From the NCBI RefSeq assembly GCF_947500325.1, contig NZ_CANMRQ010000014.1, forward strand, positions 1-64,000: a stretch of DNA of 64,000 nucleotides, in the 5' to 3' direction. Of the stretch, positions 8,566-17,322 are shown piece after piece. A model generated the notes under the pieces. It worked only from the letters and a program-made list of their open reading frames with translations. It ran no database searches and was not told the origin of the DNA. The stretch is from an uncultured Lacinutrix sp. (lineage in GTDB: Bacteria; Bacteroidota; Bacteroidia; Flavobacteriales; Flavobacteriaceae). The position numbers and the translations under genes are program-made. How positions within the stretch are numbered: the stretch's first letter is position 1; the number at the start of each line of letters is the position of its first letter.

Positions 8566-9528
8566 ATGTCAGTTTTAGTATATACAGAATCAGAAAACGG
8601 AAAATTTAAGAAAACAGCCTTAGAAGTTGCTTCTTATGCCAAAGCAGTAGCTAACCAATTAGGAACCACCGTTACTGCTGTAGCAGTTAATGTAGCAGAT
8701 GCAAGTGAATTGGGTAATTACGGTGTAGATAAAGTATTGAATGTGTCAAATTCAACTTTAGACAAATTTAATGCTAGATCTTATGCTGCAGTTATAAAAG
8801 AAGCTGCACAAAAAGAAGGCGCAAAAATAGTAGTTGTTAGTCAAAGTGCTGATAGTAAATATTTAGCACCAGTTTTAGCAGTAGGATTAGAAGCGGGTTA
8901 TGCTTCTAATGTAGTTGAAGCGCCTTTAAATACAGCGCCTTTTACAGTAAAACGTACTGCGTTTACAAATAAAGCATTTAATATTACAACTATAGATACA
9001 GATGTAAAAGTAGTGGGCGTTTCTAATAACTCATTTGGATTAGTTGAAAATAGTGGAAGTGCTTCTGCGGAAGATTTTTCTCCAGCAATTCCAGATGCAG
9101 GTGTAACAGTACAATCTGTGGATAAAGCAACAGATAAAGTTACTATAGCAGATGCAGAAATTGTAGTATCTGCAGGACGAGGTATGAAAGGACCAGAAAA
9201 TTGGGGAATGATAGAAGAATTAGCAGATGTATTAGGGGCAGCAACAGCATGTTCAAAACCTGTTAGTGATTTAGGTTGGAGACCACATGGGGAACACGTA
9301 GGTCAAACAGGAAAGCCTGTAGCTTCTAACTTATATATTGCTATTGGTATTTCTGGAGCGATACAGCATTTAGCAGGAATCAATGCTTCAAAAGTAAAGG
9401 TTGTTGTAAATACAGATCCTGAAGCACCTTTTTTCAAGGCTGCAGATTATGGTGTTGTTGGTGATGCTTTTGAAGTTGTACCAGCGTTAATAGAAAAATT
9501 AAAAGCATTTAAAGCGGCAAACGCTTAA
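8566..9528 (+). CDS. etfA: electron transfer flavoprotein alpha subunit
   Basis: FAD-carrying subunit of ETF, partner of the preceding gene. At 320 aa it has an N-terminal ETF domain (1-190) and a C-terminal FAD-binding domain from about 200 (SAGRGMKGPENW). The ETF-alpha signature is LYIAIGISGAIQHLAGI followed by NTDPEAPFF near residue 285. Spacing of 22 bases from etfB indicates one mRNA, which ends at a strong hairpin just downstream. It would function in the cytoplasm in fatty-acid and amino-acid oxidation. Confidence 0.95.
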   Translation: MSVLVYTESENGKFKKTALEVASYAKAVANQLGTTVTAVAVNVADASELGNYGVDKVLNVSNSTLDKFNARSYAAVIKEAAQKEGAKIVVVSQSADSKYLAPVLAVGLEAGYASNVVEAPLNTAPFTVKRTAFTNKAFNITTIDTDVKVVGVSNNSFGLVENSGSASAEDFSPAIPDAGVTVQSVDKATDKVTIADAEIVVSAGRGMKGPENWGMIEELADVLGAATACSKPVSDLGWRPHGEHVGQTGKPVASNLYIAIGISGAIQHLAGINASKVKVVVNTDPEAPFFKAADYGVVGDAFEVVPALIEKLKAFKAANA

Positions 9529-9549
9529 TTTTTTATAAATTGTGCTCGT

Positions 9550-9595
9550 AAAAAAGCGGTTTAAATTCCATTTTACAATTTAAACCGCTTTTTTT
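9550..9595 (+). terminator. strong rho-independent terminator after etfBA
   Basis: Long stem: AAAAAGCGGTTTAAATT (from 9551) pairs with 9577-9594, with a 9-base loop and a T tract. It ends only about 12 bases before the next start codon. Confidence 0.92.
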
Positions 9596-9606
9596 ATTTT
9601 TTATAT

Positions 9607-10221
9607 ATGAGTTTAGTAAGATTAAAAATAAAAGGAATTTCTTATAGCCAAACCCAAAATGGAGCTTATGCTTTAATTTTGAATGAAGTAGATGGCGAAC
9701 GAAAATTACCAATCGTTATAGGGGCATTTGAAGCACAATCTATTGCTATTGCATTAGAAAAAGAAATTCGTCCACCAAGACCATTAACTCACGATTTGTT
9801 TAAGAATTTTGCAGATCGATTTGATATTGTTGTTAAACAAGTGATTATTCATAAATTAGTTGATGGTGTATTCTATTCGAGCCTTATTTGCGAACGAGAT
9901 AAAATTGAAGAGATTATTGATGCTAGAACAAGTGACGCTATAGCTTTAGCATTACGTTTTCAAGCACCAATATTTACTTATAAAAACATCTTAGATAAAG
10001 CAGGTATCTATTTAAAAGTAGATCCTAGTAAAGAAGAAGAAGACACTCAAGATAATATCTTAGTTGAAGATATTATTAATGAAGAATTAGAATTAACGAC
10101 TACGCAAGAAGACTATACATCTCATACAACTGAAGAATTACACAAGTTGTTAGACGAAGCTGTAAACAACGAAGACTACGAAAAAGCAGCGAAAATTCGT
10201 GATGAGATTTCTAAACGTTAA
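9607..10221 (+). CDS. bifunctional nuclease family protein (DUF151/BFN) with UVR motif
   Basis: Two-part cytoplasmic protein. Residues 1-130 are the BFN/DUF151 domain (LPIVIGAFEAQSIAIALE; DARTSDAIALALRFQAPIF). Residues 168-204 form a UvrB/UvrC-type helical motif (LHKLLDEAVNNEDYEKAAKIRDEI). Family members have reported RNase/DNase activity; the cellular role in Bacteroidetes is not established. The start codon lies immediately behind the etfBA terminator with no separate promoter visible, so expression may depend on read-through. The nucleoside transporter gene starts 4 bases after its stop, which suggests co-transcription. Confidence 0.88.
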   Translation: MSLVRLKIKGISYSQTQNGAYALILNEVDGERKLPIVIGAFEAQSIAIALEKEIRPPRPLTHDLFKNFADRFDIVVKQVIIHKLVDGVFYSSLICERDKIEEIIDARTSDAIALALRFQAPIFTYKNILDKAGIYLKVDPSKEEEDTQDNILVEDIINEELELTTTQEDYTSHTTEELHKLLDEAVNNEDYEKAAKIRDEISKR

Positions 10222-10225
10222 CCTT

Positions 10226-11947
10226 ATGATTAAAAAAATACTTTTAGCTGTTACAGCTATTTTTTTTGTAACGACATCTGTTTTAGCTCAAGATTTAGAT
10301 AAATCTTGGGAGTTTAAATCTATCCAAAATAGTATAGGAGAAGATCTTTTTAACGTTTCAAAAGAAGATATCTTAGAATTAAAAAAAGGAGAATTTAGTT
10401 ATTCTTTATTAGCCAAAGATAGTTTGAAAGCTTCTGGAGATTATATTTTTCAAAATAATCTATTAGTTTTTTATTATAATAAACCAAAAGATACTGTTCG
10501 CCGCTATAAAATTAAAGAGTTTACAGATTCTACATTAGTTTTTCAAGAAAAAGCAATAACATATTCTTTTTTAGCTTCAAAAGATGATAAAGCTAAAGCA
10601 GAACTCATAACAAATAATGATAGTGGAAATGAGATTATTCCTAGCCAAGGATTCTCTATTGGCAGTCTTTGGCGTGGAGCTTTAGGAATGATTTCACTAA
10701 TTTTTATAGCGTTTTTGTTTAGTAGTAACAGAAGAGCAATCAATTGGAAAACAGTTGGGATTGGTTTAGCATTTCAACTTATTATAGCTGTTGGGGTATT
10801 AAAAATAGATTTTATAAAGACGGTTTTTGAGTTTATAGGCTTAGGGTTTATTAAACTTTTAGGTTTTACTCAAGCAGGAAGTGAATTTTTGTTTGGTGGC
10901 ATGTTAGATATAAATTCTTATGGTTTTATTTTTGCTTTTCAAGTATTGCCTACAATATTATTCTTTTCAGCTTTAACTTCAGTATTATTTTATTTAGGTC
11001 TTATTCAGAAATTAGTGAAAGCTATGGGTTGGTTGTTGTCTAAGATTTTAGGTATTTCTGGGGCAGAGAGTTTAAGTGTTGCTGGGAATATTTTCTTAGG
11101 CCAAACAGAAGCACCATTATTAATTAAGGCTTATTTAGAAAAGATGAATAAGTCTGAAATTCTATTGGTTATGATTGGTGGTATGGCAACCGTTGCTGGT
11201 GCTGTATTGGCGGCTTATATTGGTTTTTTAGGTGGAGAAGATGAAGCTCTCAAATTATTTTATGCGAAACATTTGTTGGCAGCATCTGTTATGGCAGCGC
11301 CTGGTGCTATTGTAATCTCTAAAATATTATATCCGCAAACAGAAAAAATAGACACAGATGTTTCTGTATCTCAAGAAAAAATAGGCTCTAACTTTTTAGA
11401 TGCTATAGCTAATGGTACTACAGAAGGTTTAAAATTAGCAGTTAATGTAGGTGCCATGCTTTTAGTATTTGTTGCTTTTATTGCCATGTTTAATGGTATT
11501 TTAGGCTGGGTTGGAGATGTTACTTCTTTGAATACTGTTATAGCAGCTAATACACCATATCAAACCTTATCTCTTGAACTTATTTTAGGTTATGCTTTTG
11601 CTCCTTTAATGTGGTTAATGGGAGTAGCAAAAGAAGATGTTACACTAATGGGGCAGTTGTTAGGAATCAAATTAGCAGCTAGTGAATTTATTGGGTACAT
11701 ACAATTGGCCGAACTTAAAGAAGTAGCAAGCGCAACCCATTTAAAATTCGAAAAATCAATCATTATGGCAACGTACATGTTATGTGGTTTTGCAAATTTC
11801 GCATCTATTGGTATTCAAATTGGAGGTATTGGTTCTTTAGCGCCAGGGCAACGTAAAACATTGTCTAAATTTGGAATAAAAGCTTTAATTGGAGGGACAA
11901 TTGCATCATTAATTTCTGCAACTATTGCAGGAATGATAATAGGTTAA
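10226..11947 (+). CDS. Na+-dependent nucleoside transporter (CNT/NupC family) with N-terminal periplasmic domain
   Basis: Inner-membrane uptake system for nucleosides. I chose ATG 10226 because it gives a clean signal peptide (MIKKILLAVTAIFFVTTSVLAQ); the upstream GTG start overlaps the previous gene. Residues 24-130 form an extra-cytoplasmic beta-rich, lipocalin-like domain not found in NupC of enterobacteria. The CNT membrane domain starts near 150 and contains about ten helices, including the hallmark GNIFLGQTEAPLLIK, the gate region TVAGAVLAAY and AFAPLMWLMGV. Neighbours thyA and DHFR suggest a link to nucleotide supply. A strong terminator follows. Confidence 0.88.
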   Translation: MIKKILLAVTAIFFVTTSVLAQDLDKSWEFKSIQNSIGEDLFNVSKEDILELKKGEFSYSLLAKDSLKASGDYIFQNNLLVFYYNKPKDTVRRYKIKEFTDSTLVFQEKAITYSFLASKDDKAKAELITNNDSGNEIIPSQGFSIGSLWRGALGMISLIFIAFLFSSNRRAINWKTVGIGLAFQLIIAVGVLKIDFIKTVFEFIGLGFIKLLGFTQAGSEFLFGGMLDINSYGFIFAFQVLPTILFFSALTSVLFYLGLIQKLVKAMGWLLSKILGISGAESLSVAGNIFLGQTEAPLLIKAYLEKMNKSEILLVMIGGMATVAGAVLAAYIGFLGGEDEALKLFYAKHLLAASVMAAPGAIVISKILYPQTEKIDTDVSVSQEKIGSNFLDAIANGTTEGLKLAVNVGAMLLVFVAFIAMFNGILGWVGDVTSLNTVIAANTPYQTLSLELILGYAFAPLMWLMGVAKEDVTLMGQLLGIKLAASEFIGYIQLAELKEVASATHLKFEKSIIMATYMLCGFANFASIGIQIGGIGSLAPGQRKTLSKFGIKALIGGTIASLISATIAGMIIG

Positions 11948-11983
11948 GCGAAAAGAGTAAAGCAGTTAATAACTTTTAATATT

Positions 11984-12022
11984 AATAAGGGTTGAATCGA
12001 TTAGATTCAACCCTTATTTTTT
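11984..12022 (+). terminator. rho-independent terminator after the nucleoside transporter
   Basis: A 15-bp perfect stem (11984-11998 with 12004-12018; arm begins AATAAGGGTTG), a 5-base loop and a T run. Confidence 0.93.
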
Positions 12023-12060
12023 ATTTTTAAAACTTGAAATAGAAGTATAATTTAATGAGA

Positions 12061-12078
12061 TTTTCGCTTTTGCGAAAA
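12061..12078. repeat. short hairpin TTTTCGC-TTTT-GCGAAAA before thyA
   Basis: A 7-bp inverted repeat ends one base before the first candidate ATG of thyA. It could occlude upstream starts or be one of the small GCGAAA-type palindromes scattered in related genomes. Function unknown. Confidence 0.4.
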
Positions 12079-12084
12079 ATGAAT

Positions 12085-12909
12085 ATGAAGCAATATCACG
12101 ACTTAGTAAAGCACGTTTTAGAAAACGGAAACGAAAAAGGAGATAGAACAGGTACTGGAACAAAAAGTGTTTTTGGACATCAAATGCGTTTTGATTTAAG
12201 TGAGGGTTTTCCAATGGTTACTACCAAAAAGTTACATTTAAAATCTATAGTTTACGAATTGCTTTGGTTTTTAAAAGGAGATACTAATATTAATTACCTA
12301 ACGGAAAACGGGGTTAGAATTTGGAATGAATGGGCAGATGAAAATGGAGATTTAGGACCCGTTTATGGTCACCAATGGCGTAATTGGAATAGTGATGAAG
12401 TTGACCAAATTAAAGAAGTTATTGAAACTTTAAAAAACAATCCCAATAGTAGACGTATGTTAGTTTCTGCATGGAATCCATCAGTATTGCCAGATACTTC
12501 AAAATCATTTAGCGAAAATGTAGCTAATGGAAAAGCTGCTCTACCACCTTGTCACGCTTTTTTTCAGTTTTATGTAGCTAATGGTAAATTATCATGTCAA
12601 CTATACCAGCGAAGCGCAGATATTTTTTTAGGAGTTCCATTTAATATTGCATCTTATGCTCTATTTACAATGATGATGGCACAAGTTTGCGGTTATCAAG
12701 CTGGAGAGTTTATTCATACTTTTGGTGACGCTCATATTTATAGTAATCATTATGAGCAATTAGAATTACAAATGTCTCGTGATATACGTCCATTACCAAC
12801 CATGAAAATTAATCCAGAAGTAAAAGACATTTTCGATTTTAAATTTGAAGATTTTACTTTAGAAAATTATAATCCACATCCACATATTAAAGGCATTGTT
12901 GCTGTTTAA
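12085..12909 (+). CDS. thyA: thymidylate synthase
   Basis: Converts dUMP to dTMP using methylene-tetrahydrofolate, leaving dihydrofolate for the DHFR encoded three genes downstream. I chose ATG 12085 because [15 protein letters not shown] aligns with the start of classical ThyA; starts at 12055 or 12079 only add residues that overlap a hairpin. At 274 aa it contains the active-site [12 protein letters not shown] with C156, the folate- and dUMP-binding [18 protein letters not shown] and the C-terminal [10 protein letters not shown]. The 3' 170 bases are partly duplicated as a relic downstream (13872-14033). Confidence 0.96.
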   Translation: MKQYHDLVKHVLENGNEKGDRTGTGTKSVFGHQMRFDLSEGFPMVTTKKLHLKSIVYELLWFLKGDTNINYLTENGVRIWNEWADENGDLGPVYGHQWRNWNSDEVDQIKEVIETLKNNPNSRRMLVSAWNPSVLPDTSKSFSENVANGKAALPPCHAFFQFYVANGKLSCQLYQRSADIFLGVPFNIASYALFTMMMAQVCGYQAGEFIHTFGDAHIYSNHYEQLELQMSRDIRPLPTMKINPEVKDIFDFKFEDFTLENYNPHPHIKGIVAV

Positions 12910-12915
12910 ATTTTA

Positions 12916-13833
12916 ATGAGAAAAATAACGCTACTTATAATCTTGTTTGCTTTTAGTATTTCAGGATTTTCAAAAGGTAAAGTGATTGAAATTGACACTG
13001 ATGATCTTGATAAAGAAACTATTGATGTTATAAAACAAGATGATGAAGATCTAACTAAAGATGTTGTTAGCGTAAAAGAGCATAATGATACTGAAGAAGT
13101 TTCATTTGATATTATAGAAAATGTTCCAATTCATAAAAATTGTAATGAAAATTTAAGTAATGAGGAACTTAAAAAGTGTATGAGTGATGAAATTAATGTT
13201 TTAGTTTCGAAAAACTTCAATACTAGTGTTGTTAATGGATTAGGTTTAAATGATGGACCTACTAGAATTAATGTGTTTTTTACTTTCAACGAAGAAGGAA
13301 ATATTGAAAATATTAAAACTAGAGCAGAACATTTATTATTAGAGAAAGAGGCCCGACGTGTAGTTAATTTAATACCAAAATTAAAAAGACCAGGACTTGT
13401 TAGAGAAAAACCTGTAAAAGTAGCTTTCTTCCTTCCTATTACTTTTAATGTTGTAAACTCTAAAACTAAACTGTCTACTGGAAGTACTAAAATTGATAGG
13501 TTTCCAACTCATAAAAGATGTGATGATAATTTAGATAGTAAAACACTTAGAGATTGTACCACAGAGAAAATTGTTAATTTTATTAAATTAGGTGTAGATT
13601 TAGAGTTAGCAGATAAGTTATTTCCACATGATAAATCTACTCAATTTCAAGTTGATTTTATTATTAATAAAAAAGGAAAGGTACAGGATGTAACAGCTAA
13701 AGCTCATAAAAGAGAAATGGCAGCTGAAGCTATTAAAGTAACTAAGCGATTGCCAAAATTTATTGAGCCAGGATATTTTAAAGGAAAACCTGTTAATACA
13801 CCTGTAAGTATATTAATTACAATATACTTTTAA
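12916..13833 (+). CDS. protein with two tandem TonB-C-like domains
   Basis: Exported protein of unknown role. Residues 1-19 are a signal peptide; there is no proline-rich spacer, so it is not a canonical TonB. Two copies of a TonB C-terminal-like domain follow: about 75-185 (FDIIENVPIHKNCNENL) and about 195-305 (IDRFPTHKRCDDNL). Each has a Cys pair and an LIPKLKRPG / RLPKFIEPG segment before a K-x-x-x-V-x-V strand. The gene starts 6 bases after thyA, so it is co-transcribed. A one-domain paralogue is the next gene. Long acidic linker at residues 23-70. Confidence 0.7.
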   Translation: MRKITLLIILFAFSISGFSKGKVIEIDTDDLDKETIDVIKQDDEDLTKDVVSVKEHNDTEEVSFDIIENVPIHKNCNENLSNEELKKCMSDEINVLVSKNFNTSVVNGLGLNDGPTRINVFFTFNEEGNIENIKTRAEHLLLEKEARRVVNLIPKLKRPGLVREKPVKVAFFLPITFNVVNSKTKLSTGSTKIDRFPTHKRCDDNLDSKTLRDCTTEKIVNFIKLGVDLELADKLFPHDKSTQFQVDFIINKKGKVQDVTAKAHKREMAAEAIKVTKRLPKFIEPGYFKGKPVNTPVSILITIYF

Positions 13834-13871
13834 TACTATTTTCAAATCTTTAACTTTACATAAATTTATTA

Positions 13872-14033
13872 TAGTAATCACTATGAGGAATTATAATTAT
13901 CTAGAGATTGTAGACCAATACCAACTGTGAAAATTAATCCAGAAATAAAGGATATTTTCGATTTTAAATTTGAAGATTTAATTTAGAAAATTATAATCCA
14001 CATCCGCATATTAAAGGCATTGTTGCTGTTTAA
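13872..14033 (+). pseudogene. decayed duplicate of the thyA 3' end
   Basis: The sequence matches thyA 12741-12909 over most of its length, from tagtaatca[c]tatgag to the same final codons and stop (GIVAV, taa). It has small deletions and substitutions, and an in-frame stop near 13980 (ATTTAG for ACTTTAG). It has no start and is not translatable. It lies 9 bases before the second TonB-C gene, mirroring the thyA to TonB-C spacing. It shows that a unit of thyA tail plus TonB-C gene was duplicated in tandem. Confidence 0.93.
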
Positions 14034-14042
14034 AATAAAAAT

Positions 14043-14546
14043 ATGAAAAAAATAATATTTGTTTTAGCTTTTAGTCTTTGTAATTTTTTGTTTGCTCAAG
14101 AAATAATTCCTGTTGAAGAAGGTAAAGAAGTTGTTGCCTTTAGTGTTATAGAAGAGGTTCCTGTATACGATGGTTGTGAAACAAAAAAAGGAAACAAAGC
14201 TTTAAAATCATGTATGGAAAACTCTATCAGAAAGTTGGTAGCAAAAAAGTTTAATGGAGATTTAGGAAATGATTTAGGTTTACCAGAAGGATTTGCTTCT
14301 ATTATGGTGGCTTTCAAAATAGATGAGAATGGAGAAATCATAGATGTGAAAGCAAGGGCGCCACATGAAAAATTAAAAGAAGAAGGTCTTAGAGTTGTCA
14401 ATTTAATTCCTAAGTTTAAAAAACCAGGATTACAAAAAGGTAAACCAGTAAAAGTATCTTATACTTTACCAATAAAATTTTATATTATTGGAGAGCCGAA
14501 AACTAAAGAAGACTCTTTAGAAGAGAATGGTAAACAAAAAGAGTAG
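14043..14546 (+). CDS. single TonB-C-like domain protein, paralogue of the preceding gene
   Basis: At 167 aa it has a signal peptide (1-18, ending LFAQ) and one TonB-C-like domain (about 38-150). Motifs are VAFSVIEEVPVYDGC, a paired Cys in LKSCMENSI, LVAKKFN, RVVNLIPKFKKPG and KPVKVSYTLPIKF. It is clearly paralogous to the first domain of the upstream gene and carries an extra Lys/Glu-rich tail. The preceding thyA relic indicates origin by tandem duplication. It may be an extracytoplasmic partner in TonB-like interactions, but lacks a membrane anchor. The DHFR fusion gene starts 22 bases downstream. Confidence 0.7.
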   Translation: MKKIIFVLAFSLCNFLFAQEIIPVEEGKEVVAFSVIEEVPVYDGCETKKGNKALKSCMENSIRKLVAKKFNGDLGNDLGLPEGFASIMVAFKIDENGEIIDVKARAPHEKLKEEGLRVVNLIPKFKKPGLQKGKPVKVSYTLPIKFYIIGEPKTKEDSLEENGKQKE

Positions 14547-14568
14547 AACATTATCTAATTAATAAAGC

Positions 14569-15480
14569 ATGTTCGGAAAAAAGAAGCAAAAACCACAAAT
14601 AGATCAAGAGCAATTAGAGCTTATTCAAAATGCACAACGTCGCGTTAAGCAAAAGAAACGCTTATACATTCACTTTGTTATTTTTATTATTGGCGCATTA
14701 TTTTTAGTGTTAGCAAATACTGTTTTGGGTATTGGAGAAGGTTTTAAAATTTTTGAATTAGATTGGTTCGTTGTCGCTATTTTTGCTTGGCTATTTTTCT
14801 TTTTATACCATGTTTTAAATGTGTTTGTTCTTAATAAATTTATGGGGAAAGACTGGGAGAAAATACAGTTAGATAAATTAGTAGAAAAACAGAAAACACG
14901 AATCGAAAAGATAAAAACAGAATTAAAAAAAGAAGCGCCACTTATTGCAGAAAGCCAAGTTTATAATGAAGAATTGGTGCAGAAAAAAAGTAGTAATCTT
15001 ACAATGATTGTTGCTGCTGGTGAAAACAATGAAATAGGTAAAGACAATGATTTAATCTGGCATTTAAGAGACGATTTGAAACGTTTTAAAGCGCTAACTT
15101 CTGGTCATCATATTATTATGGGACGTAAAACTTTTGAAAGTTTTCCAAAACCATTACCTAATAGAACTCATATCGTTATATCAAGACAAAAAGATTATCA
15201 AGTTCCAGAAGGAGTCATTGTTGTTAATTCATTAGAAGCAGCAATAGAAAAAGCAAAAAACGATTCTCAACCATTTATTATTGGCGGTGGTGAAATTTAT
15301 AAGCAAGCAATGCCTTTAGCTAATAAAATTGAATTAACGCGAGTACATTCTACATTTGATGCTGATACTTTTTTTCCTGAGGTTGATAAATCAATATGGA
15401 AAGAAACGGCTAATACATTTCACACTAAAGATGAAAATCATGAATATGAGTTTTCATTTTTAACATTCGAAAGAAAATAA
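14569..15480 (+). CDS. folA: 2TM-domain / dihydrofolate reductase fusion
   Basis: Membrane-tethered DHFR that reduces dihydrofolate to tetrahydrofolate with NADPH, regenerating the cofactor oxidised by ThyA. Residues 1-90 form a 2TM domain: helices at about 33-53 and 66-88, with basic flanks. Residues 95-125 are a charged, probably coiled-coil linker. DHFR spans 144-303: MIVAAGENNEIGKDNDLIWHL, with catalytic acid D169 (E. coli Asp27 position), then HHIIMGRKTFESF and FIIGGGEIYKQAMPLA. The enzyme part has full length (160 aa). It is in the thyA operon; the next gene follows after 16 bases. Confidence 0.92.
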   Translation: MFGKKKQKPQIDQEQLELIQNAQRRVKQKKRLYIHFVIFIIGALFLVLANTVLGIGEGFKIFELDWFVVAIFAWLFFFLYHVLNVFVLNKFMGKDWEKIQLDKLVEKQKTRIEKIKTELKKEAPLIAESQVYNEELVQKKSSNLTMIVAAGENNEIGKDNDLIWHLRDDLKRFKALTSGHHIIMGRKTFESFPKPLPNRTHIVISRQKDYQVPEGVIVVNSLEAAIEKAKNDSQPFIIGGGEIYKQAMPLANKIELTRVHSTFDADTFFPEVDKSIWKETANTFHTKDENHEYEFSFLTFERK

Positions 15481-15496
15481 TTATACGCTAGTAGTT

Positions 15497-16246
15497 ATGG
15501 TAGGTGTAAATAAAGATATATTGACTTTTTCAGATACTAATACACCTGCATTTACAGAAACCGACTTTCCTTTAGATTGGTCTATGACTAGGAATGAACG
15601 TTATGGATTTATTCATTTATTGCAAAAAATAAAACCTAAAGTAGCTATTGAAATTGGAACATATAATGGTGGTAGCTTACAAGTTATCAGTCAATATGCC
15701 GATAAGGTTTATGCTATAGATAATGATCCATCTGTTGTAGAACGTTTAGGTAAGCAATTTAAAAACGTAGAATTTTTAATTGGAGACTCTAAAGATATAG
15801 TTCCTAAACTAATTCAAGATATTAAAGATAAAGGAGAGTTGTTAGAGTTTGCCTTAATAGATGGTGATCACAGCTCAAAAGGTGTAGCTACAGATATTCA
15901 AAATTTAATTAATTATATACCAAAAAGTAATTATCATATTGTATTGCATGATAGTTTTAACCCTAATTGTCGTAAAGGCATGAAAATGGTTAATTATAGT
16001 GCTAATAAACAAGTACATTATGTAGAGTTAGATTTTATTTCTGGAGTATATGCTCCAGATAATTTAAAACGAGAAATGTGGGGTGGATTAGCGCACATTA
16101 TACTTATGCCTGAGGCTAGGCAAACGTCTTTTCAAATCTATGAAAGCCAAGAAAAGTTATATAATATAGCTTATAAACGCTCTATTCATTATGTTAAAGA
16201 TACTTTGAGTTTTTTAAAGCCATTAGTTCGATTGTTTAGAAAGTAA
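15497..16246 (+). CDS. class I SAM-dependent methyltransferase (Methyltransf_24-like)
   Basis: At 249 aa it has a Rossmann methyltransferase core. Motif I is AIEIGTYNGGSLQVIS near residue 52, the acidic end of strand 2 is AIDNDPS, and the FALIDGDHSSKGVATDI segment is typical of the cephalosporin-hydroxylase/Methyltransf_24 group. A basic, helical C-terminus (RSIHYVKDTLSFLKPLVRLFRK) could associate with the membrane. The substrate is unknown; relatives sit in polysaccharide clusters. It is the last gene of the thyA-DHFR operon (16-base gap). Confidence 0.72.
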   Translation: MVGVNKDILTFSDTNTPAFTETDFPLDWSMTRNERYGFIHLLQKIKPKVAIEIGTYNGGSLQVISQYADKVYAIDNDPSVVERLGKQFKNVEFLIGDSKDIVPKLIQDIKDKGELLEFALIDGDHSSKGVATDIQNLINYIPKSNYHIVLHDSFNPNCRKGMKMVNYSANKQVHYVELDFISGVYAPDNLKREMWGGLAHIILMPEARQTSFQIYESQEKLYNIAYKRSIHYVKDTLSFLKPLVRLFRK

Positions 16247-16320
16247 ATAACCATATTTATATTGTCTATTTAATAGTTAGGCAACCTTTCCTATTTTTTT
16301 TACGTCTTTATAATTGTAGA

Positions 16321-16344
16321 TATATTTTATATGTATAAAATATA
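16321..16344. promoter_or_regulatory. AT-only inverted repeat upstream of the ABC operon
   Basis: Arms TATATTTTAT and ATAAAATATA (10 bp each) are separated by 4 bases, 73 bases before the ATPase start. It resembles a repressor operator or a weak hairpin; no dedicated regulator gene is next to it. Confidence 0.35.
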
Positions 16345-16416
16345 AGCATCATAGTTTGTAACATTTTTTTTAAATAAGAGTCTTACTTACATCAATCAAT
16401 CAAAAAACACATATTC

Positions 16417-17301
16417 ATGAGTACATTAAAAATCAATAACTTATCTAAAACATATGCTAATGGTGTAAAAGCATTAGACAATGTTAATCTAGAATTAGAG
16501 AACGGAATGTTTGGTCTTTTAGGGCCAAATGGTGCAGGGAAATCTTCTTTAATGAGAACATTGGCAACACTTCAAGAAGCAGATTCTGGAACAGCAACTT
16601 TAGATGATATAGATATTCTTAATCAGCCAGCAGAATTACGTAAGGTATTAGGTTATTTACCACAAGAATTTGGTGTATATCCACGTATTACAGCCGAGCA
16701 ACTATTAACTCATTTAGCTGTTTTAAAAGGAATTACTAATGCTAAAGAGCGTAAAGAATTAGTGAAATATCTTTTAGATAAGGTTAATCTTTACGACAAG
16801 CGAAACAAATCTGTAAAAGGGTTTTCTGGAGGAATGAAACAACGTGTAGGTATTGCGCAAGCTTTAATTGGGAAGCCTAAATTAATTATTGTAGATGAAC
16901 CAACAGCTGGATTGGATCCTGGGGAGCGCAATCGTTTTTACAATTTATTGGCAGATGTAGGTAAAGAGGTTATTGTTATTTTATCAACACATATTGTAGA
17001 TGATGTTCGTGAGCTTTGTACCAAAATGGCGATCATGAATTTAGGAGAAATAGTATATCATGGTTCTCCACAAACAGCAATAGATGAACTTAGAAGTAAA
17101 GTCTATCAAAGAATAGTTAGTAGAGAAGAACTTCAAAATTATGCTAACGATTATAAAATTATTTCAAATAAAATGGTGGGTGGACAACCGCTTATTCATG
17201 TGTTTAGTGAAAGTCATCCACAAAATGGCTTTGAGCAAGTAACACCTAATTTAGAGGATGTTTTCTTTTCAAAAATCAATACTTCAAACGTACTTGTATA
17301 A
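16417..17301 (+). CDS. ABC transporter ATP-binding protein
   Basis: ATPase subunit, 294 aa, working with the permease/peptidase encoded 21 bases downstream. Walker A GPNGAGKS is near residue 36; the Q-loop is LPQEFGVYP; the signature is FSGGMKQR near 138; Walker B is LIIVDEPTAGLDP near 160; the switch His is in LSTHIVDDV. It is of the CcmA/NatA type used for efflux or membrane remodelling. An AT-rich palindrome at 16321-16344 lies in its 170-base upstream gap. The transported substrate cannot be told from sequence. Confidence 0.92.
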   Translation: MSTLKINNLSKTYANGVKALDNVNLELENGMFGLLGPNGAGKSSLMRTLATLQEADSGTATLDDIDILNQPAELRKVLGYLPQEFGVYPRITAEQLLTHLAVLKGITNAKERKELVKYLLDKVNLYDKRNKSVKGFSGGMKQRVGIAQALIGKPKLIIVDEPTAGLDPGERNRFYNLLADVGKEVIVILSTHIVDDVRELCTKMAIMNLGEIVYHGSPQTAIDELRSKVYQRIVSREELQNYANDYKIISNKMVGGQPLIHVFSESHPQNGFEQVTPNLEDVFFSKINTSNVLV

Positions 17302-17322
17302 CATTCACTAAACCATTTTATC

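Noticed and set aside
12055-12084. Upstream starts for thyA (12055 and 12079)
   Set aside because: They overlap a hairpin and add residues not found in ThyA; MKQYHDL at 12085 matches the family start.
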